Below, piece by piece: positions 8,322 through 17,379 of a stretch of 53,410 bases of DNA (its first letter is position 1; every line of letters starts with the position of its first letter). The position numbers and the translations under genes are program-made. The DNA is from Clostridium sp. (GTDB taxonomy: Bacteria > Bacteroidota > Bacteroidia > Bacteroidales > Muribaculaceae): positions 1-53,410 of the forward strand of contig JAMPBQ010000009.1 in the NCBI GenBank assembly GCA_023666615.1, written 5' to 3'. The notes beneath the pieces are model-generated. The model saw nothing but the letters and a program-made list of their open reading frames with translations. It did no database searches and was not told where the DNA came from.

Positions 8322-9038
8322 TTATTCCATATTGTTTCCCTTTTCCGCGGCCTTCGCGGTTTCGCCCTCGCCGGCCTTATCATTCTTCGGGCCCTCTATG
8401 CCGGGGGCCTTGGTCAGCTCTTCGCTCTCATCGCTCTCGCCCTTGTCCGCTTCTTTGCCCTTGGCGCCCTCGCCTTTTGCCTCCTCCTGGGCCTTTTTTG
8501 CCGCTTTTATGTCCATGCGCCTTGCCGCCCCCAGCATGCTGCCCTCAACAAGGCACCCCGCAGCCAGCACGGCCGCCGAGATTCCGGTCACAAGGATTAT
8601 CGGCAGCTGCGCCACGCTGTCCTTCGCCACAAATATGTATGTGGCCGCCACGGCCAGCGCTATCGGGAACACATAGAGCCATCCCGGAAGCACGTGCGGC
8701 CTTACCGCCGCCGCCAAGACATAAAACTGCCATATGGCCAGCATCGCCACAAGAAGCCCAAAGATGAACGTGACCAATGGCACAAACGAGCCCTGAAAAG
8801 CTATCATGCAAATGCCGAACACTATCGATGCGGCATTGGCCACATACCCGAACACCTTGCCGGCCCCGGCCTCCTTGTTGCGCGATATGGCTATGCAATT
8901 GGCCAGGCCGGCCAGTATAAACAGGATTCCCCCGGTCAGCACCACGCCCAGCGGCGTTATGCTGTTGCGGGCTATGATCAACGCGGCAGCCACTACCGCC
9001 GCCAGTATCCCAAAAAATGTAAGTGTGCGTCCCTTCAT
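8322..9038 (-). CDS. Six-TM membrane protein with charged C-terminal tail
   Basis: The protein has 238 residues. Six hydrophobic segments are visible in about the first 170 residues (for example LTFFGILAAVVAAALIIA, GVVLTGGILFILAGLANC, ASIVFGICMIAF), a pattern like the HdeD/DUF308 group of small membrane proteins. That assignment is weak. From about residue 175 the tail becomes hydrophilic and very rich in Lys, Glu, Ala and Gly, and is presumably cytoplasmic and disordered. It is leftward and divergent from the PpiD-like gene, with 214 bp between them. I cannot assign a function. Confidence 0.7.
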   Translation of the reverse strand: MKGRTLTFFGILAAVVAAALIIARNSITPLGVVLTGGILFILAGLANCIAISRNKEAGAGKVFGYVANAASIVFGICMIAFQGSFVPLVTFIFGLLVAMLAIWQFYVLAAAVRPHVLPGWLYVFPIALAVAATYIFVAKDSVAQLPIILVTGISAAVLAAGCLVEGSMLGAARRMDIKAAKKAQEEAKGEGAKGKEADKGESDESEELTKAPGIEGPKNDKAGEGETAKAAEKGNNME

Positions 9039-9115
9039 AATATCAATAGTTTTGTGTTCTTATTTTCTATATATAACAAATAAATCGCAGTTTTTTCAAA
9101 AAATAACCCTCCATT

Positions 9116-9147
9116 TTTGGTGCAATGCCAAAAAATTCATAACTTTG
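9116..9147 (+). promoter_or_regulatory. Promoter of the PpiD-like gene (-33/-7)
   Basis: TTTG at 9116-9119, a 20-bp spacer and TAACTTTG at 9140-9147 match the Bacteroidetes promoter consensus. Transcription would start near 9154, giving a leader of about 99 nt before the ATG at 9253. Confidence 0.75.
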
Positions 9148-9252
9148 TGCGAAATTTTGTGCCCTGGCTCCGGCTTCCGCCCGGCGTCTCGGCGCGATTT
9201 TGTACGCTAAACGAAAATAAATCAATCAAAAAAATAACTCTTTAAACACGAA

Positions 9253-11460
9253 ATGGCAACACTTCAGAAAATCAGAAACAAATCTTGGCTTCTGTTCGTC
9301 ATTATCACTCTCGCCCTTCTGGCCTTCATCCTCGGAGACCTTTTGGACTCCAGGCGCTCGATCTTCTTCAGCGCCGGCGCCAGGGACATGGCGAAAGTCG
9401 GCTCTGTGAAGGTCGATTACGACAACTACCGTAAAACATATGAGGACGTCCGCAGCCAGGGCCAGCAGTACAACGATGCTGTCGTTGAGCAGCAAGTCGT
9501 GCAGCAGCTCCTTATGCAACAGCTCCTTGAGGAGGAGTACGACAAGCTCGGAATCCAAGTTACCGACGAGGAAATATCCCGCATTATGATGTCGCCCGCA
9601 TCGGCTTATATGATGCAGCCCCTCGCCTCCAACCTCGGCGTCAGCGACCCACGCGCCATCTACGATATGGTTTGCAACCCGGCTAAGTACAACCTCCCCG
9701 CTTCGGTGCAGGAACAGCTCACCCAAATTTGGGCCAACCTCGAGAAGCAGGCCGAGGAGTCGCTGAAGACACAGGCTTACCTCAGCCTCGTCTCTGGCCT
9801 CTTCACCGCCAACGAGCTTGACGCTAAGTCGCGTTACGCCGACAATAACGACCGAATGGCTATCGAGTATGCCGCGGTTAACATCCCATTCGGCAACCCC
9901 GAAACACCGGTTTCTGACGCTGAGCTAAAAAGCATGTGGGAAAGCCACAAGGAAAATTTCTCCACTTTCGGCCTCGCCGGCTCTAATGTCAAGGAGCCCG
10001 TTCGCGCCATCGAATACATCTCGGTTGTAGTGAATCCTTCTTCTTCTGACATTCAGGCCGCTCGCGACGTCGTTAGCCAAGGCTATGCCGACCTTAAGGA
10101 CAACGAAGGCATCGCCGGTCTGGTTGACGCCCCCGGATTCATCCGCAACGCCGTTTCGGCTCCCCGCGCCAATGTCCGCGCTCGCGCCGGCGTAGCCGCG
10201 ATGCCCGATTCTCTGCTGAAGGTCAACGGCACATATATGTCGCCCTTCAATAGCATGAACAATACTTTCACCCTCGCTAAGGTCACTGGCGTCAACGCCA
10301 AGGTCGACAGCGTGAAGGTGTCTATGTTCATCGCAAAAGACGCCGCCGAGAATGATTCTGTGCTTGGCGTTCTCAACGCTGGCGCTTCTTTCGCCGAGCT
10401 CGCGCAGTCTAATCCCGGCCAGGTGGTGGAAGATTACCTCTATCTGCCACAGTCCGACCTTCAGCCCGGCCAAAACGAGGCTGTCCTACTGCAAATCCTC
10501 AACATCGATGAGGTTAACTCTGGCGTTTACTCAAATCCCATTGGCAAGACCACAGCATACACCGATACCGTTACAGGCCTTAACCTCCTTTACAAGGTCA
10601 ATGACCGCAACAACCCCAAGGATTATGTGGAAATGCAGGTGTTCACCTACAATGTAGATCCTTCCGCCGAGACTCGCTCTGAGCTCCGCAATGGCCTGGC
10701 TAGTTTCGTTGCAAGCAACAACAATGCCAAGAGCTTTGTTGCCGCTGCCGACACCACTCCGCAGTTCGCTGCCATGCGCGCTTTCGTTAGCGCAAGCACC
10801 CCCTACATTGGCTCGGGCTACAATTACTTCGATAATACCCGCAAGGTCGTTAAGTGGGCTATGGACGCTAAGAGCGGCCAAGTGTCTCCCATCTTCGACG
10901 TTCGCACGCTGAAGAACCCCAACATGCCCAATGTCGCTACCCGCGACGTCTACATGGTGGCAGCCCTCACCGATGTGCTTGACGGCAACTATGTTCCCTA
11001 CAACTCATCTCTTACACGCGCCGACCTCGAGGCTATGGTGCGCGCCGACAAGGCCGCTAAGGAACTGATCGACCAGTACGCAGGAAAGGCTTCCACCGTG
11101 GCTGAATACGCCAATTTGATGAACGCCACCGTTGCTTCTGACAGCGCCGCCGTATTCACTACGGCAATGCGCCAGGATCCCGTCATCGCGGGCTCAATGG
11201 CCGCAGCCGCTCCCAACACCGTGGTTGGCCCCGTGCAGGGCATGAACCAAATCGTTGTTTTCACGGTTAATCCCGTTGATTCTGAAGCTCGCCCGTACAC
11301 ATACGCAGCCGACGCTATGGACTACATCAATACCTTCGGATTCCCCGTTAGCCGCCAGACCGGCATGATTGACCAGACCACTCTCCTCAATATGCTAATC
11401 GGCAATCGCGAATACAAAAATCAGACCCTCAACGTTGTCAGCGCTCAGGACGAAGAATAA
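9253..11460 (+). CDS. PpiD/SurA-like periplasmic folding factor
   Basis: The protein has 735 residues. It starts with a short cytoplasmic stretch and one TM segment (about 11-30, WLLFVIITLALLAFILGDLL), then a large periplasmic part. The N-terminal SurA/PpiD-type chaperone region is recognisable from AKVGSVKVDYDNYRKTYEDV and EQQVVQQLLMQQLLEEEYDKLGI, with two-helix pairs. A parvulin-like module appears near residues 350-470 (FAELAQSNPG at about 379), but several residues usual in active prolyl isomerases are not evident, so it may act as a chaperone without isomerase activity. It stands alone between a good promoter and a strong terminator. Family members assist outer-membrane protein folding; that role is inferred here. 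Confidence 0.88.
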   Translation: MATLQKIRNKSWLLFVIITLALLAFILGDLLDSRRSIFFSAGARDMAKVGSVKVDYDNYRKTYEDVRSQGQQYNDAVVEQQVVQQLLMQQLLEEEYDKLGIQVTDEEISRIMMSPASAYMMQPLASNLGVSDPRAIYDMVCNPAKYNLPASVQEQLTQIWANLEKQAEESLKTQAYLSLVSGLFTANELDAKSRYADNNDRMAIEYAAVNIPFGNPETPVSDAELKSMWESHKENFSTFGLAGSNVKEPVRAIEYISVVVNPSSSDIQAARDVVSQGYADLKDNEGIAGLVDAPGFIRNAVSAPRANVRARAGVAAMPDSLLKVNGTYMSPFNSMNNTFTLAKVTGVNAKVDSVKVSMFIAKDAAENDSVLGVLNAGASFAELAQSNPGQVVEDYLYLPQSDLQPGQNEAVLLQILNIDEVNSGVYSNPIGKTTAYTDTVTGLNLLYKVNDRNNPKDYVEMQVFTYNVDPSAETRSELRNGLASFVASNNNAKSFVAAADTTPQFAAMRAFVSASTPYIGSGYNYFDNTRKVVKWAMDAKSGQVSPIFDVRTLKNPNMPNVATRDVYMVAALTDVLDGNYVPYNSSLTRADLEAMVRADKAAKELIDQYAGKASTVAEYANLMNATVASDSAAVFTTAMRQDPVIAGSMAAAAPNTVVGPVQGMNQIVVFTVNPVDSEARPYTYAADAMDYINTFGFPVSRQTGMIDQTTLLNMLIGNREYKNQTLNVVSAQDEE

Positions 11461-11482
11461 TCCCCTCCAACTCCCATAATGA

Positions 11483-11520
11483 AGAGGCCTCCTGGCGACA
11501 GCCCGGAGGCCTCTTTTTTT
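11483..11520 (+). terminator. Rho-independent terminator after the PpiD-like gene
   Basis: A ten-base-pair stem (AGAGGCCTCC at 11483-11492 with GGAGGCCTCT at 11505-11514) is followed by eight T residues, starting 22 bp after the stop codon. Confidence 0.92.
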
Positions 11521-11541
11521 CTCAATCACATTCCCCGATGC

Positions 11542-11605
11542 CATTCCTCTATTCAACAGATTTTTATTCACACATTTCATTCCTCTATTCAACAGATTTT
11601 TATTC
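11542..11605. repeat. 28-bp direct repeat, two copies
   Basis: Identical 28-bp copies lie at 11542-11569 and 11578-11605 (period 36). A third, diverged copy (about 11614-11636) falls inside the first codons of the next gene, where it encodes FFYSVEFY. Confidence 0.85.
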
Positions 11606-11608
11606 CCG

Positions 11609-12124
11609 ATGTCTTTCTTCTATTCAGTAGAATTTTACGTTATCCTTGCCGTGGTGGCCGCCGCGATAGTCGCCCTGGCGTCTCGGCCAGCCCAAAATGG
11701 CCCTGTCGAGGAAATCCTCATCTCCTGTCTGATAGAGGATGCCTCCTCCCCTCAAACCCGCTCGCTCGCCGCCGACAGCCTGACAAGCGCCACCCTTCCA
11801 GTTGACCATCCGAAGGCGGCATTGCGCATGCAATGCCTGGACAGCGGCCGCATTGCCATCACACGCTTTGGCCTCGCCAACCTCTGCGGCGATGGAGCCG
11901 TCTCCCTCGCCATCCAGGTAAAGGGCGCCGACATCCGCATTGAGGAAAGATTGACTCCGGGGAAAGGCCTGCTCCTTCCTTTGGCCACCGCCTCATGCGT
12001 TTTGCCTTTCATCAAGCTCGACCGATACCATGTGGCGTACAACAGCGCCTCCACCGGCCTGTTCGCCTCATTCACCTTCCCCGCTAAGCCGGGCATGGTC
12101 GTCGATGCCAATCTGCGGATGTAA
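11609..12124 (+). CDS. Unknown membrane-anchored protein
   Basis: The ORF has 171 codons from the ATG at 11609. The N terminus is a hydrophobic anchor (FYVILAVVAAAIVALA, about 9-24). The rest is a soluble domain without motifs I recognise, containing MQCLDSGRIAITRFGLANL and a Gly-rich turn before CVLPFIKLDRYHVAYNS. The start overlaps the third copy of the upstream repeat, so the first codons may be of repeat origin. It sits between the PpiD terminator and asd, with a 211-bp gap to asd. The reading frame and codon use look real, but no function can be assigned. Confidence 0.6.
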   Translation: MSFFYSVEFYVILAVVAAAIVALASRPAQNGPVEEILISCLIEDASSPQTRSLAADSLTSATLPVDHPKAALRMQCLDSGRIAITRFGLANLCGDGAVSLAIQVKGADIRIEERLTPGKGLLLPLATASCVLPFIKLDRYHVAYNSASTGLFASFTFPAKPGMVVDANLRM

Positions 12125-12335
12125 TATCGCGATTCTTTGCCGCTCTCTCAATTTTAATTTTTAGAAATTCTCTCACTTTTAAGGAGTTTTCTCGCTATAA
12201 TTCACCATTTTTTCGTAATTTCGCACAATGATTTTGGCGCGTCTCGCCTTGTAGGCGTCCTTAAATTCACTTCATCGCTAATTATCAATTCGTTATCACT
12301 TCATTCAAATATAATCTCTTAAAAATCTGCATATA

Positions 12336-13340
12336 ATGAACGTGGCTATTGTCGGCGCCAGCGGCGCTGTGGGGCAGGAATTCCTGCGAGTGCTCGATGA
12401 GAGCGATTTCCCCGTGGACGAACTCCGTCTTTTTGGGTCAATCCGCAGCGCCGGACGCGAAATCAAATGGAAAGGGAAAAAATACATCATCGAAGAGCTG
12501 ACCGCTGACTCCGACCTTTTCAAGAGCGTGGATGTAGCCTTCGTTTCTGCCGGAGCCGGCGTTTCCAAGCAATATGCCGATATCATCACTAAGCACGGCG
12601 CGATAATGATTGACAACTCAAGCGCCTTCCGCATGGACGAGGACGTGCCTTTGGTGGTGCCGGAGGTCAATGGCGATGACGCTTTCAATGCCCCGCGCCG
12701 AATAATCGCGAACCCCAATTGCACCACCATTCAAATGGTGGTTGCCCTCAAGCCAATAAGCGACCTAAGCCCCATACGCCGAGTGCATGTGGCCACATAC
12801 CAAGCCGCAAGCGGAGCCGGCGCGCAAGCCATGGCCGAGCTTGAGGAGCAGCACAGGCAAATCGCTTGCGGACAGCAGCCCACACCGAAAAAGTTCGTGG
12901 ATCAACTTGCCTTTAACGTAATTCCACACATAGATTCGTTTCAGGACAACGGTTACACCCGCGAGGAAATGAAGATGCACTTCGAGACAAAGAAAATCAT
13001 GCACGCTCCCGATCTTGAGGTGAGCGCCACATGTGTGCGCGTGCCGGTCCTCAGGGCCCACAGCGAGGCCATATGGGTGGAAACCGAAGAGGAAATCTCC
13101 CTTCCTCAAGCCCGACAAGCCTTCGCCAACGCCAAGGGCATTGTGCTTGAGGACAAGATGGAGCCCCTTGGCTATCCCATGCCTTTGCGCAAAGCCGGCC
13201 TTGACCCCGTCTACGTAGGCCGCGTGCGCAAAGACCTCGCTAATCCCAAGGGCCTGGCGTTCTGGACCGTATCCGACCAAATCAAGAAGGGCGCGGCCCT
13301 GAACGCCGTGCAGATTGCCCAATACTTATTCAAAGTATAA
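12336..13340 (+). CDS. asd: Aspartate-semialdehyde dehydrogenase
   Basis: The protein has 334 residues. Asd reduces aspartyl phosphate to aspartate semialdehyde with NADPH, the branch point towards lysine/diaminopimelate, threonine and methionine. The Rossmann motif [15 protein letters not shown] lies at the N terminus, the catalytic cysteine is Cys129 in NPNCTTIQM, and [20 protein letters not shown] in pieces gives the substrate region. [12 protein letters not shown] and the C-terminal [12 protein letters not shown] are also typical. The start at 12336 gives the expected [10 protein letters not shown]. The antiporter gene follows 43 bp after the stop if its ATG at 13384 is used. Confidence 0.97.
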   Translation: MNVAIVGASGAVGQEFLRVLDESDFPVDELRLFGSIRSAGREIKWKGKKYIIEELTADSDLFKSVDVAFVSAGAGVSKQYADIITKHGAIMIDNSSAFRMDEDVPLVVPEVNGDDAFNAPRRIIANPNCTTIQMVVALKPISDLSPIRRVHVATYQAASGAGAQAMAELEEQHRQIACGQQPTPKKFVDQLAFNVIPHIDSFQDNGYTREEMKMHFETKKIMHAPDLEVSATCVRVPVLRAHSEAIWVETEEEISLPQARQAFANAKGIVLEDKMEPLGYPMPLRKAGLDPVYVGRVRKDLANPKGLAFWTVSDQIKKGAALNAVQIAQYLFKV

Positions 13341-13383
13341 CTCTCAAGAATTCAAAGTACAACTCCCAAGTATAGACACAGCG

Positions 13384-15543
13384 ATGGTGACGTTAGTGAT
13401 GGTGACGCAGCCGGTGGCGATATTCCTTATCGTCCTCATCATCATTTTGTCCGCTCCGTTGATTCTGAATAGGTTGCGTATTCCCCACATCATTGGCATG
13501 ATTGTGGCGGGTGTGGCTGTCGGCCCCTACGGATTCAAGATTCTGGAGAATGATTCCTCCTTCGCCATTTTTGGGCAGGTGGGTCTGCTTTACCTCATGT
13601 TTCTGGCCGGGCTTGAGATTGACATGTACCACCTCAAGCTCAATCTCAAGCGCGGCCTCCTATTCGGATTTCTTACCCTCATAGTGCCGCTTATTTTGGG
13701 CGTGGCGTCAAGCCACTACCTTCTTCACCTCGACCTGCTCACGTCGCTGCTCCTTGGCACGATGTATGCCTCCCACACACTCATCGCCTACCCCGTTGCC
13801 ACTCGCTTCGGCATCACGCGCTCCCCGGCCGTGCTGATTTCAATTGTGGGCACCATAATTGCCGTAATTGGAGCCCTTTTGGCCTTGGCTGCCACGGTCA
13901 GCGTCAGGCGCGAGGGCGCCCTCGACCTATCCGCCTTCCTCAAGCTGCTGGGCATGCTGGTCGGCTATAGCCTTTTGATTCTATACGCCTATCCGCGCAT
14001 CACGCGCTTCTTCTTCAAGCTCGTTAGCGACAAGGTGAACCAATATGTGTTCATCCTGGCCTTGGTGTTCCTCGCCTCGTGGGGCGCGCAGGCCATCCAC
14101 CTTGAGCCTGTGCTTGGGGCCTTTTTGGCCGGCCTCGTTTTGAACCGGTATGTTCCGGCTGGCTCTTCGCTCATGTCGAGCATCGAATTTGTGGGCAACG
14201 CCCTCTTCATCCCATATTTTCTGATAAGCGTGGGCATGATGATCAACCTCGGCGTCGTGTTCAACGTCTCCACCCTCTCCGTGGCCGGCGTAATGCTGGC
14301 GGTTGCTTTGCTCAGCAAGTGGATTCCGGCCCTGATTGTGCAAAAGGTCAACAAACTGTCTTCAGCTAGCCGTGGCGTGATTTTTGGCCTCACCACCGCG
14401 CACACGGCCGTGGCCCTCGCCGTTGTCACCCTGGGCATGAACCTGGGCATGATGGACGCGCGCGTCTTTAACAGCACTATGGTCGTTATCCTCGTTTCTT
14501 GCGCCCTGGCCCCCATTTTCACATCCGGCTCCGCAGCTAAGCTTAAAGTGGAAATGGCGGAAAGCGATGACGGCTCCGGCGATAACCACGTGCGCCGAAT
14601 ACGCCGCCACAATATCCTCGTGTCACTCGGAAATCCCATCATCGCGCAGCAGCTTGTGGACCTCGCCGCCCTCCTGCGGTCTGAACAGGGTTCTTACTCT
14701 ATCTTCGGCCTCCACGTGCGCACCGACAATTCCAATTCCGCAAAGGCCGTTTCGCGGGCTACGATTGAGGAGGCGCGCAAAGCCGCCGCTGCCGCCGATA
14801 TGACGATCTCCCCCATCGAACGCTTCGACCTCAATGTCGTCACCGGCCTGATCAACACAATCAATGAGCGGGACATTACCGAAGTGATTCTCGGCATGCA
14901 CCGCCGAAGCACGGTTGTCGACTCTTTCTTCGGCACTAACACAAACCAGCTCCTAAGGGCCACCAACAAGATGATCATCATCACCCGCACATTCATCCCG
15001 GCAAATACCCTCACCCGCATTGTGGTATGGGCCCCGAAGAATGCGCAGTACGAGACTGGCTTCAGCCAGTGGGTACGCTCTATGGCTTCGCTCACGCGAC
15101 AAGTGGGCTGCCGCATCATATTCTGCTGTCCCGAAGATATCCAACCTCTCATAAGGGGCATCCTTTACCACGATAATTTCGGCATCCGATGTGAATTCCG
15201 CACCATAGAATCCTGGGATGACTTCATCCTGATGAGCAATCGCGTGCTCGACGACGACCTGTTCGTAGTCATTGGCTCGAGGGTAAACTCTGTCTCTTAC
15301 AGCGACGCCATGCTCGAAATGCCCCAATTCCTGCAAAAATATTTTTCCCGCAACAATTTGCTTGTCATTTATCCCGAGCAATTCGGCGAGGCCGACCACG
15401 AAATAATGTCCTTCGCCGATCCCATGGCCGTTGACCTTGGAGGCACTCCCTCCCCAATCTGGCTCCACATCAAATCCGCCTGGAAATCAATCATCGCGGC
15501 AAAAAAGAAAATCTCCCACCGCCGCCGCAAAAAAAAATTCTGA
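13384..15543 (+). CDS. CPA2-type cation/proton antiporter with Usp-like tail
   Basis: I chose the ATG at 13384 (719 residues) because the frame opens upstream at 13315 inside asd; 13399 is also possible. About twelve hydrophobic segments follow. RIPHIIGMIVAGVAVGPYG and GLLYLMFLAGLEIDM are hallmarks of the Na+/H+ exchanger (KefB-like, CPA2) domain, running to about residue 390. The cytoplasmic C-terminal part (about 410-700) resembles two universal-stress-protein-like modules rather than a TrkA-N domain. It has a very basic end (RRRKKKF). It would exchange Na+ or K+ for H+ across the inner membrane; the ion is not predictable. The three consecutive genes asd, antiporter and glycosyltransferase are closely spaced. 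Confidence 0.88.
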   Translation: MVTLVMVTQPVAIFLIVLIIILSAPLILNRLRIPHIIGMIVAGVAVGPYGFKILENDSSFAIFGQVGLLYLMFLAGLEIDMYHLKLNLKRGLLFGFLTLIVPLILGVASSHYLLHLDLLTSLLLGTMYASHTLIAYPVATRFGITRSPAVLISIVGTIIAVIGALLALAATVSVRREGALDLSAFLKLLGMLVGYSLLILYAYPRITRFFFKLVSDKVNQYVFILALVFLASWGAQAIHLEPVLGAFLAGLVLNRYVPAGSSLMSSIEFVGNALFIPYFLISVGMMINLGVVFNVSTLSVAGVMLAVALLSKWIPALIVQKVNKLSSASRGVIFGLTTAHTAVALAVVTLGMNLGMMDARVFNSTMVVILVSCALAPIFTSGSAAKLKVEMAESDDGSGDNHVRRIRRHNILVSLGNPIIAQQLVDLAALLRSEQGSYSIFGLHVRTDNSNSAKAVSRATIEEARKAAAAADMTISPIERFDLNVVTGLINTINERDITEVILGMHRRSTVVDSFFGTNTNQLLRATNKMIIITRTFIPANTLTRIVVWAPKNAQYETGFSQWVRSMASLTRQVGCRIIFCCPEDIQPLIRGILYHDNFGIRCEFRTIESWDDFILMSNRVLDDDLFVVIGSRVNSVSYSDAMLEMPQFLQKYFSRNNLLVIYPEQFGEADHEIMSFADPMAVDLGGTPSPIWLHIKSAWKSIIAAKKKISHRRRKKKF

Positions 15544-15591
15544 CTGAAACAGAACCGATGCAGTCTTTGGATTGTTCCGACTAAATTTTTA

Positions 15592-16485
15592 ATGAAGATG
15601 GATGTGACTATTGTTATGCCGGTGAGGAATCGCGAGGGGATTGTGGGGCGCACGCTTCGCAGCCTTGAGTTGCAGTCTTTTCGCCCGCTTTCGGTAATTC
15701 TCGTTGACAACGGCTCCACTGATGGCACGCGCGCCGCGCTCGAGAGCTGGGCGAACAAAGTTTCCTCCCCCGACTTCAACGTCACGATCATTGACGAGCC
15801 CATCCCTGGAGCAGCGCGGGCCAGAAACGCCGGTCTCGATAAGGTGGTGACAGAATGGACTATGTTCTTCGACTCTGATGATGAAATGCTTCCCGACCAT
15901 GTGGATAGAGCCATGAACTGCGCTAAGAAGCATCCAAAGGCCGAGCTGATAGGCTGGGACGTGAAGGCCATTCTGCCCTCAGGAAAGGAAAAAATCTGCC
16001 CATTCTTCAGCAGCGACATGATGTACAACAACATCCTGCACGGAGGATTCGCCACTCTGCGCTATATGGCCCGCACCGCCCTCTTCCGCAAAGCCAAAGG
16101 CTGGAATGCCGACTTCGGAGTGTGGGATGATATCGAGCTTGGCGCCAGGATTCTGAGCCTCAACCCGGCTCCGCGCATGTTCAAAGTGAATGGAGTGCCA
16201 AGGGTAATAACCCATTTCACACATGAGTCTCTCACCGGAGAATCCTGGAGCGGAAAAGCCGCCGAGCTGTGCGCAGCGATTGACAAAATCGAGCTACAGC
16301 TGCCCAAAAGCATGCGATGGATAGCTAACCTGAAGCGCGCCCAAGTGGCACGCGTCTGCCGCAAGGAAAACCGCCCAGACCTGGCAAAGGCTATTGTCGG
16401 CAAAATCTCCTGCAGCCCTTGGCAACGACCGCTCTTCCGCCTGGCCTCCTACCTCCCTTCCGACCTTCTCCGCCCATTTTTCTGA
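15592..16485 (+). CDS. Family 2 glycosyltransferase
   Basis: The protein has 297 residues with a single GT-A domain and no TM segment. The start reads MKMDVTIVMPVRNREGIVGRT, then VILVDNGSTDGT (36-46) and FFDSDDE (92-98), which carries the metal-binding DxD-like acidic cluster. FGVWDDIELGARI at about 180-192 resembles the (E/D)D acceptor-side motif. GT2 enzymes transfer a sugar from a nucleotide sugar; the acceptor and donor are not predictable here. It lies 48 bp after the antiporter gene and is not part of a visible polysaccharide cluster. Met3 is an alternative start. Confidence 0.88.
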   Translation: MKMDVTIVMPVRNREGIVGRTLRSLELQSFRPLSVILVDNGSTDGTRAALESWANKVSSPDFNVTIIDEPIPGAARARNAGLDKVVTEWTMFFDSDDEMLPDHVDRAMNCAKKHPKAELIGWDVKAILPSGKEKICPFFSSDMMYNNILHGGFATLRYMARTALFRKAKGWNADFGVWDDIELGARILSLNPAPRMFKVNGVPRVITHFTHESLTGESWSGKAAELCAAIDKIELQLPKSMRWIANLKRAQVARVCRKENRPDLAKAIVGKISCSPWQRPLFRLASYLPSDLLRPFF

Positions 16486-16525
16486 TTTTTGCCGCGCCAG
16501 GGGCCAATGTTTCAGAAAAAATTGG

Positions 16526-16533
16526 TATTTTTG
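16526..16533 (+). promoter_or_regulatory. Candidate -7 element for rsmA-mgtE
   Basis: TATTTTTG matches TAnnTTTG, 63 bp upstream of rsmA. No good -33 TTTG is present. Confidence 0.45.
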
Positions 16534-16596
16534 CGCATTGGTAGAGGCATTGCGCCCCTTCTTCGTTTTTTATTGTTTAAACCGCTTTGAAGAGAT

Positions 16597-17379
16597 ATGC
16601 CTGAAGTACGCGCGAAAAAGGCCTTGGGCCAACACTTCCTTACCGACCAGCATGTGGCCGAACGCATCGCCGCCACCCTCGACGACTTTAAAGGGATGCC
16701 GGTGCTCGAGATTGGCCCCGGCATGGGCATCCTCACGCGATGGCTCCTCGACAAGGGCCACGACCTGAAAGTGGTGGAAATAGACGCCGAAAGCGTGGAA
16801 TATCTGAACCGCAATTTCCCGGCCCTCCAAGGCCGCATCATCGAAGGCGATTTCCTACGGCTTGACCTGGATAAATTGATGGACGGCAAAGAATTCTGCG
16901 TTATTGGCAATTACCCTTACAACATCTCGTCACAGATATTCTTCAAAATCCTCGACTATAAGGACCTTGTGCCATGCTGCAGCGGCATGCTCCAACGCGA
17001 AGTGGCCGAGCGCCTCGCCGCCGGCCCAGGCACAAAGGCAAGGGGAATACTCAGCGTGCTCCTGCAGGCCTGGTACAACGTAGAATATCTCTTCACTGTG
17101 AGCGAGAACGTGTTCAATCCGCCCCCAAAAGTGAAATCGGGCGTGATTAAACTTACGCGAAACGGCGTGACTGAGCTTCCATGCGACGCCTCTTTGTTCC
17201 GCACCGTGGTGAAAACCTCTTTTGGCCAGCGCCGCAAGACTTTGCGCAATTCCATCCGACCGCTTTTGCCTCCCGGCGCCGCGCTGCCGGATTCTGAATT
17301 GCTGGCGCTTCGCCCTGAGCAGCTTGCTCAAGATCAATTTTACGAACTCACCAACCTTATCTCCTCATTGCGCTCATGA
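16597..17379 (+). CDS. rsmA: 16S rRNA dimethyladenosine transferase
   Basis: The protein has 260 residues. RsmA (KsgA) dimethylates two adjacent adenosines near the 3' end of 16S rRNA using S-adenosylmethionine, late in small-subunit assembly. The N-terminal KKALGQHFLTD, SAM-binding VLEIGPGMG (36-44) and catalytic NYPYNISS (105-112) are all visible, with VFNPPPKVKSGVI and FGQRRKTLRN in the C-terminal half. The stop overlaps the mgtE start (ATGA at 17376), so the two genes are translationally coupled. Confidence 0.97.
   Translation: MPEVRAKKALGQHFLTDQHVAERIAATLDDFKGMPVLEIGPGMGILTRWLLDKGHDLKVVEIDAESVEYLNRNFPALQGRIIEGDFLRLDLDKLMDGKEFCVIGNYPYNISSQIFFKILDYKDLVPCCSGMLQREVAERLAAGPGTKARGILSVLLQAWYNVEYLFTVSENVFNPPPKVKSGVIKLTRNGVTELPCDASLFRTVVKTSFGQRRKTLRNSIRPLLPPGAALPDSELLALRPEQLAQDQFYELTNLISSLRS

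Noticed and set aside
7820-8767. A 315-codon rightward ORF crossing the ECF sigma and membrane protein genes
   Set aside because: It spans two well-supported leftward genes and the promoter between them, and its product is Pro/Arg/Ser-rich nonsense.
13315-13383. N-terminal extension of the antiporter
   Set aside because: The extension lies in the end of asd and repeats [11 protein letters not shown]-type text; it lacks a membrane segment, and the transporter domain begins soon after the ATG at 13384.
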